Shown one piece after another: positions 1 to 10,290 of a DNA stretch of 64,000 nucleotides. The stretch is from the NCBI RefSeq assembly GCF_028389875.1, contig NC_084667.1, positions 57,080,570-57,144,569 of the forward strand. The letters are read 5' to 3'. The translations under genes were made by a program, and so were the position numbers. Position 1 is the stretch's first letter. Each line of letters starts with the position of its first letter. The notes beneath the pieces are model-generated. The model made no database searches. It was not told the origin of the DNA and worked only from the letters and a program-made list of their open reading frames with translations. This stretch comes from Rhea pennata (taxonomy: Eukaryota > Chordata > Aves > Rheiformes > Rheidae).

Positions 1-869
1 TGTTGTTGTTTTTTCTATGGATAGAACTTTCGCACTTCGGAATGAAGACTAAATGAAAAATCTGTCATACTGGTGTTAATAAAAAAATTCTACAAAAGAT
101 AATGTTTGCAGATAGATTAGATAATCACAATCAAATCCACATGGAGAGGAGAGGTGCAGTTCCCTGATAGCCTTGGTGTGTGTGGGGGGGAATCAGATAC
201 CCAGAGGATCAGTACATGGCACGTTTCTTGAGTGGTATTTAGACTCTAAGTAGTGCTTGAAAACAAAGAATTTGTTTATTTTTTCTTAAGACAGCAGAGT
301 TAATACCCTCCAAAAAAAAGCAGAGGGACAGAAGAGTTCCAGCTTATTGCTGAGCTTCTTGGTTATAGGAGTGTGATGCAGTACGACTAGTAAGGGGATA
401 CAGTACAACTGCAAAAATGATATTGCACGTGCCTGAGAAGGCAGTTTGGCCCTTCACTAAAATATCTGCCTGAGCAGCCTGGAGGTGTTTTTGTTTCTTC
501 CAGAAGCAACTAATGTTCCTGAGCCCTAGAAAGAAGTTTTCGCTTTCGTACCCATTTTCATACCCAACTGCACTTCCCCCCTCTGCTTTGACAACTTCTT
601 TATGCAGTACACCCTGCATCCTGTTAAACACTGCCTCAAAATATTGCCTCTCTCTCTGATTCATAATGCTAAGTTTTGGATTCCCTATCACCATCCAAAT
701 CCTACGCAACCAAACATATTCAATCTTTATCAAATTCCCTAAGATGAACTGAGTAAATAATGACTCCTACCAAAGTATGAATCAGCCTTCTTGAGTGGAG
801 ACTGGTGCCTGCTGCAGGAAATGTTTTCTAGAGGGTTGACTGTGTCCTATTTCATATTCCTTTGCAAAG
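1..869 (+). other. EVL: EVL intron (partial, left edge of window)
   Basis: Non-coding sequence upstream of the first EVL exon visible here. I searched it for the preceding EVL exon (the end of the EVH2 actin-binding block, ending in Leu-Leu-Ala-Lys) and did not find it, so that exon lies to the left of the window. The intron ends in a pyrimidine-rich stretch and an AG acceptor at 868-869. The short open frames here do not resemble any family I recognise. Confidence 0.7.
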
Positions 870-930
870 GAGGAAAGCAGCATCGCAGTCAGACAAGCCA
901 GGTGACAAAAAGGAAGAGGAAAGCCAAAAT
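870..930 (+). CDS. EVL: EVL exon, EVH2 linker (first EVL exon in window)
   Basis: EVL (Ena/VASP-like) is an actin-filament elongation factor: an N-terminal EVH1 domain binds proline-rich partners and the C-terminal EVH2 domain binds G- and F-actin and forms tetramers. This exon begins with one base completing an Arg codon, then reads RKAASQSDKPGDKKEEESQN, close to the vertebrate EVL segment after the actin-binding blocks. It is bounded by AG at 868-869 and GTAAGT at 931 and ends in phase 0. The residues are charged and probably disordered. It is the first of seven coding exons totalling 139 codons plus stop. Identification rests on recognising the EVL C-terminus; the downstream exons make it secure. 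EVH1 and the actin-binding part of EVH2 lie outside the window. Confidence 0.88.
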
Positions 931-2964
931 GTAAGTAAAGCAATTCCTTGCTGTTGTGCTCTTGCAGATACATTGATATTCTGCCTTGTACGTTAAAGGC
1001 GTATAATCATTCATATATGTGTCAAGGAATGACTACTGATTTATTAATATATTTATACATGGAATCAGAAGTTAAATGTAGCTGCTCTAGTAAGAGCAGT
1101 CTAGAAACGAGAATTGCGTTCTTACTCATAGGCGAGATATTGTCCAAACCAGGTCACTAGGTGCTTTTTCATGGTCTGCTCTGAATATTTTAGGGTACTG
1201 TAGGCTTTTGCCCCTCAAGAAGATGTCATGAACCCTTATGGCAAGTCATCTGAGATCAGGTCCATGTTTTGTACTTTAAACTTGTGGCCTCAGCTGGGCT
1301 GAGCGAGATCATCAGTCATATGGGGTAACTCTGGGTTACCATGCTCCATGCAAAGCAAGAATCAGCTCGCTTTGGAGCCCAGCCTGCATTCAAATGTGTC
1401 TTCAAGGGGGGAAGGGGAACAGTAGATTAACCACTAGGCCATTCGAAAGTTACGTGCATGCTCATAACACTCACTGTAAACCAAGATGAAAGTTGGACAA
1501 ATGGAGGGGAACTTTGATGCATTTCTGTTTTAACCGTTCTGTCTGTGTGTTGTCCGCAAAAGCAACTGAGCGAGAGTTTGGATTTGATGCAGGTTTTAAG
1601 GTGAACTTGATGCTTGTTAAAGATGCTGCAATTTCAAGTTCAGCCTGCAAATTAAAGAACTTTTTTTACTGGCTGAGTTTGTACAGCGTGGGAGATCTTT
1701 CCCATGTCAAGAGAGGCCATGCTCGGAGCTGTGTCCCTTCCTGTCGTGCTTGCCTGGGCTGCTGATCGTACTGCATTCATGTGGCTGGCCTGTACCCGTC
1801 GGGGAGGCTTGCGGCCATGGCAGCAACGGGCTGAAGCATCCTGTATCTAGCATATCACTGTACAGAGATATTCCCACCAAAGACAAGATAACTGCGGGTT
1901 AGAGGAAAGCCGTTCAGAAAATGCTGGCTGCCCACTATTTGGAGAGATCTGTAGCAGGAGCAGGAATAAACCTTTGTACTGTTTAAGGAGGAAAGCAGCT
2001 ATTTGAGGGAGTTCCTGGAGGGATGCTTCAAGCCTGGAATTTGCCTGTTGAATCCTTGAATCTGTTGTGCAACTATTAATCTTGCCCCAAAGCTGATTTT
2101 GAACCATTCACTCAGGGATGAAAGGTGCTATTTAGCTTCAAGGTACTCAGCCTCTGATGCATTTCAGCCATTTATTCTCGCCTTGAAGCTCTGCTTAGTT
2201 TGCATCCCCAAACTTAGTAGCACCAAACTGCCCAGAAAGATGTTTTTAGAGAGCACCTGTTTATTTTGTGCAGCGGAGCACACTGTGTGGTGGGGGTATC
2301 TTCTGTCAAACTCTGTGCAGGTTCATTTTACCATACACAATTAATGCTTCGCCTGAATGTGCTTTGAAGGCTGTTAAATAATACTGACACGTCAAAAATA
2401 TGAATCAATGTTCAGTGCTATGTCACACTTACATAAAACCCAGACAGCAGAGTCCAGATCTGTGGTGTACTATTTAATCTTCCAGTTAATAAGAGTGTTG
2501 ATAGATTAAGTTACCCTGTATTCTGTTAGTGACTACTTTCACTGAAGCCAGTGGCTGTTCTAGGCTAAAAGGCTGGGATCTGACCTAGTGGTTCTTCAGG
2601 TGGCTGAATTTCTGTATTACAGAGAGCTTCTAAATTTGGGAAATGGATGGTTTGTATTTAGAAAACAGCAGTCAGCATTTGTCAGGGGAAATTTGGCCTG
2701 GGTTTGTGTACAGAGGTGAAAGTGATTTGGCTATTACTGGAAAAGAGACCATGAAAAATAGAAAGAGGTACTTCCTAATGTTAAAGGGAGAGACAGGTTA
2801 AAGTTTGGATATGCTTGAGCCCATACCATGGCAGCAGCACCTGTCAGGTATGCTAGGAGGAAACTTGTTTCCGTCCCACCTGTGCTCTGGCTGGTCTGCA
2901 AAGTAGAGGAGGACTCTGTGCTTCATCTCCAAAATCAAGAAACATCTTGTTTTTCTCTTCCTAG
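931..2964 (+). other. EVL: EVL intron
   Basis: Two-kilobase intron with GTAAGT donor and a CTAG acceptor at 2961-2964 behind a TTTTCTCTTC tract. I see no repeats, RNA genes or convincing coding potential inside it. Confidence 0.8.
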
Positions 2965-3031
2965 GATGATGCTAGCACCTCTCCTTCACCCATTACACGA
3001 GGTCCCACCCAGCAACAGCAGAATTCTTCAG
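2965..3031 (+). CDS. EVL: EVL exon, Ser/Pro-rich linker
   Basis: Reads DDASTSPSPITRGPTQQQQN followed by SS and one base of the next codon. The STSPSP core aligns with the linker of mammalian EVL. Acceptor AG is at 2963-2964 and donor GT at 3032-3033; the exon enters in phase 0 and leaves in phase 1. The Ser/Thr-Pro sites and four-Gln run suggest a flexible, possibly phosphorylated linker before the tetramerisation helix; that role is inferred. Confidence 0.88.
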
Positions 3032-4385
3032 GTATTAAATCAAATTCCTACCATTTCAGTTGTCGTCTTAAGCTGGTCGGCTGGGTTCAGCATCCTTGTT
3101 TGGAGTGCAATAGTGGTAACTAACAGAAAATTTCCAGATAACTAGTGCTTCAAAACCTACGTCCAGCATGAAATGGTGTCTTTATAATTTTTATTAGCCA
3201 AGAGAATTGCAAAACAGCTAAAAAAATCTAGTTATATAGGTCCAGATATATAATTGAGGATCTGGATCTTCTCTGCATCTGATTCCTATAGGAGCAAATA
3301 CCTCCATTCTTTCACTTTGGTAATGTAGCTGTCCTGGTTTATACAGCTAAGGTTTTCATCCTAAACTATAATCCTTCCTTAAGCTAGTAGCTTGTTGCAG
3401 TAGGCCTTATCTTGAGAGTTAGGAGAGAAGATGAAATTAAGGCAGAACCTAAAATATATTTTTCCTAAGCTGATTTTAAATCATTGTATCTCTGTAGATA
3501 AACTGTGAGACAGTCAGATTCATTCATGCATCAGCCTTGGATTTCATACATGATAAATCATATGGGAGAAAAGAAATCATCCCAAGGGAATGAGCATTTA
3601 ACCGTTCCAGCCAAGCCATGATTTGCTTGCTTTGCAAGGGAAGGGGAAGAAGCCAGGAGAATGGTGCATAGAAATGAGGAACAAGATCTAGAGATTTCCT
3701 AGGAATGTCCATGATTCTTTTAAAGAACCTTTTAGGACCTCACAGAGGAGGGGACCTTTGTGCTTGTGCACAAGCTGTGTGTTGTTCAAGTCTCTGGAAC
3801 AGTATAGTTAATTTTGAACAGTTTTCATGAGGAAGGATTAGGATGAGAGTGCCCATTTCCAATAGCAAGAGGTAGTGCAGCTTTTGAGAATTATCTGTAA
3901 GTTAGAAATGAAAACAATGCTAGATAAATTCCCTGGAGATTTGCATAGCAGGAGTCACACCTGTCATTTCTCAGATACACACACTTTTTCTGCCAACTAT
4001 GCAGACAGGAAACAAAAAACTTCCTAAAATATAAATTAATAAATATTATACTGAGTAAAATAAGCCTTGCAGCAATTAGTCTGCATTTTCTTAATACAAG
4101 TGATCTGTGCTCTTCCTCCTCCTTTTCCAGTTTCATGTCCTTTTAGTATCACTTAGCTATTCTGTCCCTAGTCAAAGGAATCACCAAGCAGATTTTTGCC
4201 AATGATTTCTCTGTGAAGCAGGCAACCGTGCTCATTCAGCACTCCTGCTTTCCTGGATCTGAAGTCACTCATCCTCACTGAATAAAAGCAGCTGTCTAAG
4301 ACAATTGGTTTCAGGAGTTTTCCTGTTAAGAAAAAAGAGTAAATGATTAGTTTTCTTTTTTGTTTTGTTTTGTTTTGTTTTCCAG
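3032..4385 (+). other. EVL: EVL intron with short (TTTTG)n tract
   Basis: Intron of 1.35 kb. Its last 40 bases include a (TTTTG)n run at about 4361-4380 that merges into the polypyrimidine tract of the next acceptor (TTTTCCAG). Nothing else is recognisable. Confidence 0.8.
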
Positions 4386-4452
4386 ACTCTGGAAAGAAGC
4401 CATGGGAAAGGAGCAATTCTGTTGAAAAGCCTGTATCTTCACTACTTTCGAG
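4386..4452 (+). CDS. EVL: EVL exon, [14 protein letters not shown] segment
   Basis: The split Asp codon is completed here and the exon reads [20 protein letters not shown] then LS and two bases of Arg. The [15 protein letters not shown] block is a hallmark of EVL and is almost unchanged from mammals, making this the strongest single identifier of the gene. Acceptor AG is at 4384-4385 and donor GTGAGC at 4453; the exit phase is 2. Its end, Leu-Leu-Ser-Arg, forms half of a LxRxxS kinase motif when spliced to the next exon. Confidence 0.93.
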
Positions 4453-4555
4453 GTGAGCCGTGCAGATAGTGCGGTGGCTGGCTGGCAGCCTGGGTAGCCC
4501 TGCTGTCCCCATGGCATGTGCACAACTCACGTCTCCTTTCATTCCATTGCTGTAG
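4453..4555 (+). other. EVL: Very short EVL intron (103 bp)
   Basis: GTGAGC donor and a CATTGCTGTAG acceptor. At 103 bp it is by far the shortest intron in the window. Short flanking introns are compatible with regulated splicing of the 63-nt exon that follows. Confidence 0.85.
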
Positions 4556-4618
4556 AAACCCATCAGTGGTGAAGAGCTGTGAAGCTAAGAGCCCCACACA
4601 ATCCCACGTGTCTTCTAG
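4556..4618 (+). CDS. EVL: EVL 63-nt exon, probable EVL-I cassette exon
   Basis: Exactly 63 nt (21 codons), entering and leaving in phase 2, so inclusion or skipping keeps frame. It reads NPSVVKSCEAKSPTQSHVSS between two split Arg codons, matching the mammalian segment with TPSVAKSPEAKSP. The donor is weak (TCTAG|GTACTG). A 21-residue optional insert in EVH2 defines the known EVL-I isoform, reported as a protein kinase D substrate. Joined to the previous exon it creates L-S-R-N-P-S, a LxRxxS motif lost on skipping. The residue before Pro is Asn here, against Thr in human; Ser-Cys replaces human Ser-Pro. That this exon is alternatively used in this species is inference. Confidence 0.85.
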
Positions 4619-6898
4619 GTACTGGCTAACAGCCTGGCTTCTTAACCATCTTGGCTTGTCCTTTGAGAAGTCACATTATACGGCACAGATGTTCGTCTTT
4701 GTCACGTCTTTGCTCATTCTTAACAATCATCTGCTTTGTCTGTCGCTGCACAAAGCTGGCCTGAGTACAGCTGAAATGATGTGCAAGCAAAATGTGGTGT
4801 TGTATCAAAGGCTTCTGCTGTGGAAACAGCCCCCTGTTCAGGAAGGCACACGCATCACAGAAGTTAATCAAACTTAAGCAAGTGCTTAAAGCGTATGCGG
4901 TCTTGAATCAGAGGCACGAGCTTGGTAGGGTGCTGTGCCACATGGAAGACGCGTTTTTGGAACATCTTTTTGTTGCTCCAAAACCACAGCAGTGGGGATG
5001 ACCCTGCAAATAGGAGACAAATGGTTCTCCAACCTCTGGAGAAAGCTGAAAGCAGAGGCAGAAATGATCTGAAAGGTCTGCAACTTGGCAAAGAGAAGTT
5101 ACTCCTCCATGCAGCTGCAGTGGGTGCATGGGAAAGGAAGTCTAGTGCAACAGAAGGGTTTAGAGGATCCCACAATTAGCAACACCAAATAGTAAAAAGG
5201 CCCAGCCACCAGATAGGGCATTCAGAAATACTGGGGGCAAAAGCTGGCAGCTGCTAAGAGCAGAGAAAAACAGAGAAGCCTAAAGCTGGAGTTCACCAGT
5301 TCTGTCAGTCAAAACAGCCAAACTGCAGTATCACCCCATTCTTACCCATAGATTAAAGTTTGATATTGAACAGCTAAAAAGAGAGTTTCTAATCCAGGCC
5401 CACCCTGTGTTCCTGCATTACTGAGCACTGAGATGGAAGGATAAGCTGGAGAAGCAGGTAAACTACAGACTTACATGTTTAGCATTTAGTGCAGGGAAAT
5501 GTTCTTTATTTAACAGTTACTTGTACTACAATGCTAATAGTTTGCAGAGAGAAAGTTGCCAATGGCAGATACCTGCACAGACTTATGCTGCTAGCATATT
5601 CCCTGCCCTAGCATTCAAAGGGACGCATGGGTGTTAGAGCAAAATGTAGTCTTTCCAGCTCTCTTAAAACCAATGTGACACCATGATTCTAGGAAACATG
5701 ACAGTTTCCAATAGGCACAGAAACGAACATTATTTATCCTTGCAAATGGGAATGAAACATGGGCTATTTAAAGCAGCAATCAAGTTTTCACAAGCTATCA
5801 TCTACAATGCCATTCATTTTGGGATGATTTCAGTGGAAATCTCCATTCATGGTTTCACATGTAGAATAGCACTGAATGTTTGCGTGCTCATATAATTTTG
5901 AGGGGGGTGAGGAGCAGGGTTTGAAAGCTCTCAGCTGTGGCCTGTTTATATTCCAGCTCAATTTGATAGCATCTGTATCTGTTTTTACTTCCAACTTTAC
6001 TGTGAAAATTTAGGAAACACAAAAGATTTTCCCAGTAAAAGATTACAAGACCCAAGCACACCCATAGCATTAGTGAAATTTTTGACCAGCCCCCAGTTTG
6101 GGATCGAAGATGATGGCAAAGTTACTTGAAACATTTTCTGCGAATTATATAGTATGATCCATTTCTATAGTTACTGATTAAAAAAAAAAGTCACACAGAG
6201 TTCAGCTCACTGACTAATGTACTGACTAATGTAATCTAGTCCTTTGAGCTAGATGACTGATAGCACTGAAGTGTATCAGACATTAAGGGTAGGTTGTTTA
6301 TATTTCTTGGTCAAGAAAAAGTACTTCTGTTACACAATGTTATCAACAAGCTTTGCTCAGGTCAGGCTTCCAAGGGAAAAAATACTGGATTATTAATTTG
6401 CTATAATCTTTTTCTAACTTAAATTCTACTGTTATTTTAGCAAGTGATTGAAGCCTATTTGGCCAAGACTGGGTTATCGTACAGAAAACAGACTGTGAAA
6501 GAGAGAAAACTAGATACTAATCTTGCAGCTTGCTAGTGTTATGACAAAATTCATTGTTAATAGGCTTTATCCCCTAAAGTCATCTCAGCATTATCTCTTT
6601 TAAAGTCAATGAGGAAAAAAAGTGCAGGTTTCATTGCAGTGTTTGCTCTCTCTCCAATGCATCTTCAGTGCAAGAAGATGGGTGATGTGGCGTATGGGAA
6701 AGCAGTACTGCTTTCTCTTAAAGCTTGGCAGGCTGCAGAGCGCTCCTGGGAAGCACAAGAGGGAGCAGTGCAGTGATAAAACACACACTTCTTGCTCTGT
6801 AGTGGACTTAAGCCGCTTCATCTGGGTGGATATTGCTTAGCATACATTGCAAGGAACTAACTGGCTTTTTTTTTAATCCTCTGTTTCCATTTTTCAAG
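4619..6898 (+). other. EVL: EVL intron
   Basis: Intron of 2.3 kb ending in a TTTTTTTTAATCC...TTTTTCAAG tract. It holds a small duplicated block at about 6209-6232 (two copies of ACTGACTAATGT) and otherwise unremarkable unique sequence. The many overlapping short ORFs around 4.5-5.2 kb show no family resemblance. Confidence 0.75.
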
Positions 6899-6965
6899 GA
6901 TGAAGCCAGTGAGCAGCAGCAATGATGTGGCTATGGATGCCTTAGATTTTGATCGAATGAAACAG
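6899..6965 (+). CDS. EVL: EVL exon, start of tetramerisation region
   Basis: Completes the split Arg and reads MKPVSSSNDVAMDALDFDRM then KQ. The mammalian counterpart has MKPAGSVNDMALDAFDLDRM, so the match is close. ALDFDRMKQ begins the right-handed coiled coil by which Ena/VASP proteins tetramerise. Acceptor AG is at 6897-6898 and donor GTGAGC at 6966; the exit phase is 0. Confidence 0.93.
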
Positions 6966-7343
6966 GTGAGCAAATGGTCTTTCACAGTTAGAAAATTTTG
7001 ATGAGCTACCCATTTTCCCCCATGCATGCGCTGTACAAGCAAAACAGCTGTTCAGTCTTCTGATTTCCTCTGCAATTAGGTGCTTATAGAAGGGATAGTT
7101 GGTGAGCAGCAGAAGAGTGCAATCTCACTGCTGTTGAATAACAATGTTTGTACAGAAACATGCAAGTAAATACACCAGCATCTTCTGCATCCTTGGCCTG
7201 GGACTGCAGACGTACCTGTTAGTAGAGCTAGGCTTTAATCATCAGTGGAGGTGGGGGACACAGCACAACTGTGTTAAACTTGCATTTTCTTCCACCAGTT
7301 AGAAGGAAATTCTGAGCAGCTGACTTGTGTTTTGTCTCATCAG
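6966..7343 (+). other. EVL: EVL intron (378 bp)
   Basis: Short intron with GTGAGC donor and TCATCAG acceptor; no feature seen inside. Confidence 0.85.
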
Positions 7344-7401
7344 GAAATATTGGAGGAAGTTGTAAGAGAGTTACACAAAGTGAAAGAGGAGATAATTGAT
7401 G
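7344..7401 (+). CDS. EVL: EVL exon, tetramerisation coiled coil
   Basis: Reads EILEEVVRELHKVKEEIID plus one base of the next codon, essentially identical to mammalian EVL. Heptad-like hydrophobics (Ile, Leu, Val, Leu, Val, Ile) fit the Ena/VASP C-terminal coiled coil (EVH2 block C), which holds four chains together. Acceptor AG is at 7342-7343; donor GTAAGA begins at 7402. Confidence 0.95.
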
Positions 7402-8501
7402 GTAAGAAAGAGAAAAATTATTATTTTTCTCATCTTTATGACTAATTTCCTGTAGATAAGACAACAGGAACTGCAGAGAGTTCCATGGTGTTCTCAGACT
7501 TTTGAGCAGCTCTGATTTATATACACATTTGAAGAACAAGCATCTACCTTAACTGAGCTGTGATCATTGCGTTGCATTTACAGTCTTTATTTTTGTGCAG
7601 TTGACAAGCATTTTCACTTCCAACCTGTGAGAAATTCACTGTCCTGTGTTTCTCAGAGGTGGGCATGTGTGACAGGGCCTGCCAGTAGCCCAGTTGCATG
7701 TCAGTTTATCAAAATTGGTGAGCGTGAAATCGCTTGTAACCAGCCCGGCGTTCAGGTACCAAACTGTCAGTCTGGCAAAGGTACCAAACTGAAAAATCCT
7801 TCCTGAGCACCTTCTGCAGGCTTCCTGTGCTTGAAAAGTGATCTCAGACCTTCGGTCTATCCAATAGTTAGGACCTTCCAAGTAGCCACAGGTTTTTTCT
7901 AACTCAATGAAAAGTGCAAGAGCAGTGCTAAAGGGATTTTTTTTTTTTTTAGAAATTGCTCTGCATTATGTGACTATATGTATTTTTCTTAGCCAACATA
8001 ATGGTGTGTAAGGCAGCATAATAGTGCTCTCACTGAAATACAGCAAAATACCTGTTTGAAGCCCATAGTAAGGCATGTGAAGAGGCTTGTCGATACATTG
8101 CACCCCAATCTTAGAGTCATACAGGAGGGAAAAAAGAGGATACTGCAAAACAGCCCAAATCCATTCCCTGTGCCCTTGTCCTAGACCTGTGTGCTCGCAG
8201 AACAGCTGGGCAGTTTGCAGCTGAGCAGACCCTCACCTGTATGTTACCGTCCTCGAGCTTGACCCTCAGAGCCTTCCTCATTCATTCCAGTGCAAAATAA
8301 GACATTCGTCTAAATCACAGATGCAAATTCTTAAACCAGTACTGCAGTTTGCAAGCAAACAGCTAACTGCTTTCCCTTATTCATCCTTTTACCCTCCACT
8401 CATCCTTCTACCAGTGTGTACTTTCTGCAACCTCTATACTTAGCATTTTCCACTACACGGGGCATAACATTATGCATTAACTTTTTGGTTTGGTTTTCTA
8501 G
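7402..8501 (+). other. EVL: EVL last intron
   Basis: Intron of 1.1 kb ending TTTTCTAG at 8501. A 12-T run at about 7939 is the only low-complexity feature. No internal coding exon was found. Confidence 0.8.
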
Positions 8502-8539
8502 CCATACGGCAGGAGTTGAGTAGAATCAGTACAACATAA
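8502..8539 (+). CDS. EVL: EVL terminal coding exon and stop
   Basis: Completes Ala and reads AIRQELSRISTT followed by TAA at 8537-8539. The mammalian C-terminus has Gly where this has Arg, otherwise the same. The conserved tail fixes the end of the EVL protein. The seven exons here add up to 140 codons including stop with phases compatible at each junction, so there is no frameshift or break in this part of the gene. Confidence 0.95.
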
Positions 8540-9105
8540 TGATTGCAAAGCATTTGGATGGTACTCAGAATGCTAGGAAGATCGGCTCATTTCTATGTAC
8601 CAAGGTCATGCAAGATGGTGAGAGAGGACACCGGCACTGTCTTTGTTCTTATACCCTTTTTATTAGCAGACTCAGCACACTTTGAAGCTTGCTGCTGCCT
8701 TGGATTCGCTTCATTTTAAAAGTCTTAATCTAAAGAATATTAAATTTTAAATTTCTGGATTTTTTAGATTTCATCTGACACTGCACATTGGATTTGTCAG
8801 CCTTTTTTGTATTTTGTATTTGCTTATTTAAATGTATTACCTTTCTTTTTAGTAGTAGATAAGAACACACGTGAACCATTTGCTTTTAATAGATTACTTC
8901 AAAGTAATTTTATTGGTAGTCTGCAATGTAAATGAAGATCCTTTGCCAACAGAAATGTATTGTGGCATCACCAGAAGAAACAGAGACGTTAGTTGTCAGC
9001 CAACAAGTTCTTTGTCTCAGAGTTATCACAATATAAAAAAATGGTACGTCAGTGCATCACAGTATCTGTGTTCATATTGGTAATAAACTGTTTATTGTCC
9101 ACATG
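8540..9105 (+). other. EVL: EVL 3' UTR
   Basis: A/T-rich sequence after the stop, running to a canonical AATAAA at 9082-9087 followed by a T/GT-rich stretch suited to cleavage. An earlier ATTAAA lies at 8739-8744. The UTR end is placed about 18 bases after AATAAA by convention; transcript data would be needed to fix it. Confidence 0.65.
9082..9087 (+). terminator. EVL: Putative EVL polyadenylation signal
   Basis: Canonical AATAAA followed by TGTTTATTG and, slightly later, CCTTTCCTTGTTTC. It is the first canonical signal after the EVL stop and lies 543 bases downstream. Confidence 0.6.
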
Positions 9106-10148
9106 GCCCTGCCTTTCCTTGTTTCATTAATCCCTTAAGATTTAGCACTTGTATTTCACTTTGGTTTGGTTTCTTGTCGGTACTGCAGGCTCTGGGGAGG
9201 GTGAGAGGAAGGTAACTCGCATTCATCGTGCAGCCAGCACCAGCACACGAGCACCTTGTGTTTGAGAGCGTGTGCATGTTAGTGCCGGTGCAATGGCAGC
9301 TGTCCAGCAGCCGCTCCAGAAGTGTTACAGCACTGCCTTCGTTTGCAGACAGCCGTGGGTTGAGACCCCCTACCTGCGTCCTCCAGATTGCCCTCTGAAC
9401 GCCGCCTGCTTCGGTGCCTGTAGTCAGGCTGTTCGGCAACTTTTTCCTGAGCTATGTGAAGCGCAGTGGTTGCTGCTCTTCTCAAGACACTGCTGACCAT
9501 CCCACACTTTCAGCCTTAGCTCCTGCACCTCATCTCCTATCCTCACTTAAAAAAAGCAGCCCCTTCACCTGCACTTTTAAGAGGGTCTAGTAGATAAAAG
9601 GGAGGTGTTTATTCAGAACAAGACTACTGAAGGCATTCAGCCATTGCAGCCAGAGCAAGCTGAAACCTCTAGCAGAACACTGGCGAACTAGAGGCTTAAG
9701 GGAAGTCGTTTGTTAATATTTCACATTTTGCAGTCCTTGGTGAGCTTTATTTCAATCAAACTGAAGTTCAAGATGGGTGCACAGGACACAGCATCAGAGT
9801 GGCTGAACACTTTACAGCGTGCACCACTCACATCTTTCTAGTCATACAATCTTTTGAGAGCACCATTCTTTCCGCCGAGCATAATCTTGGGGATTTCTGC
9901 TTGACATGGTTCAGTGTGCACTTTACAGGGCAGTATTCTTGATATCATCTCCTTGATAACCTTGTGTACAAGGTAAGAGATTGGAGCTCAGCTATCGAAA
10001 TCACTCAAAAATTTTCCAAAATGCCTTCCCTTGCTTCAGGCCATTCTGAGGATTTCTTTTTACAAGCCAGGCCCTGGGAACTGTTTCAGGTGCAAAGCTC
10101 AGCACAGGAGACCAAGGCAAGACAGCTGCTGCTCACCTCCCACAGACA
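9106..10148. other. Intergenic, EVL to DEGS2
   Basis: Unique sequence between the convergent ends of EVL and DEGS2. A moderately GC-rich patch at about 9230-9430 yields short overlapping ORFs on both strands with no recognisable domain. Nothing else seen. Confidence 0.6.
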
Positions 10149-10290
10149 TCATCATAGAATGGTAAGAAGGTTGGAAGGGCCCTCTGGAGAGAGATCTAGT
10201 CCAGCCCTCAGCATAGCCCATACGGGGACTGAACCCTTGACCTTGGCATTAGCAGCACCACGCTTTAACCAACTGAGCTAAACCTGCCCC
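10149..10290 (-). mobile_element. tRNA-Ile-derived SINE with CR1 tail (TguSINE1-like)
   Basis: On the minus strand a tRNA-like head (about 10290-10215) is followed by a CR1 3' tail (about 10207-10149). The head carries an intact A box, TAGCTCAGTTGG (10280-10269), and a B box, GGTTCAGTCCC (10235-10225); between them GCGTGGTGCT and CCAAGGTC match tRNA-Ile. The tail reads GGGCTGGACTAGATC and CCTTCCAACC and ends CCATTCTATGATGATG, the CR1 3' signature recognised by CR1 reverse transcriptase. The composition matches SINEs described from passerine birds. It is a non-coding pol III retroposon that depends on CR1 for mobility. I found no clear target-site duplication, and substitutions suggest an old copy. 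Confidence 0.8.

Noticed and set aside
10215-10290. Functional tRNA-Ile gene
   Set aside because: The head is diverged (anticodon region reads GCTGCTAATGCC with an inserted base relative to tRNA-Ile), lacks a proper acceptor stem and T terminator, and is joined to a CR1 tail, so it is a SINE.
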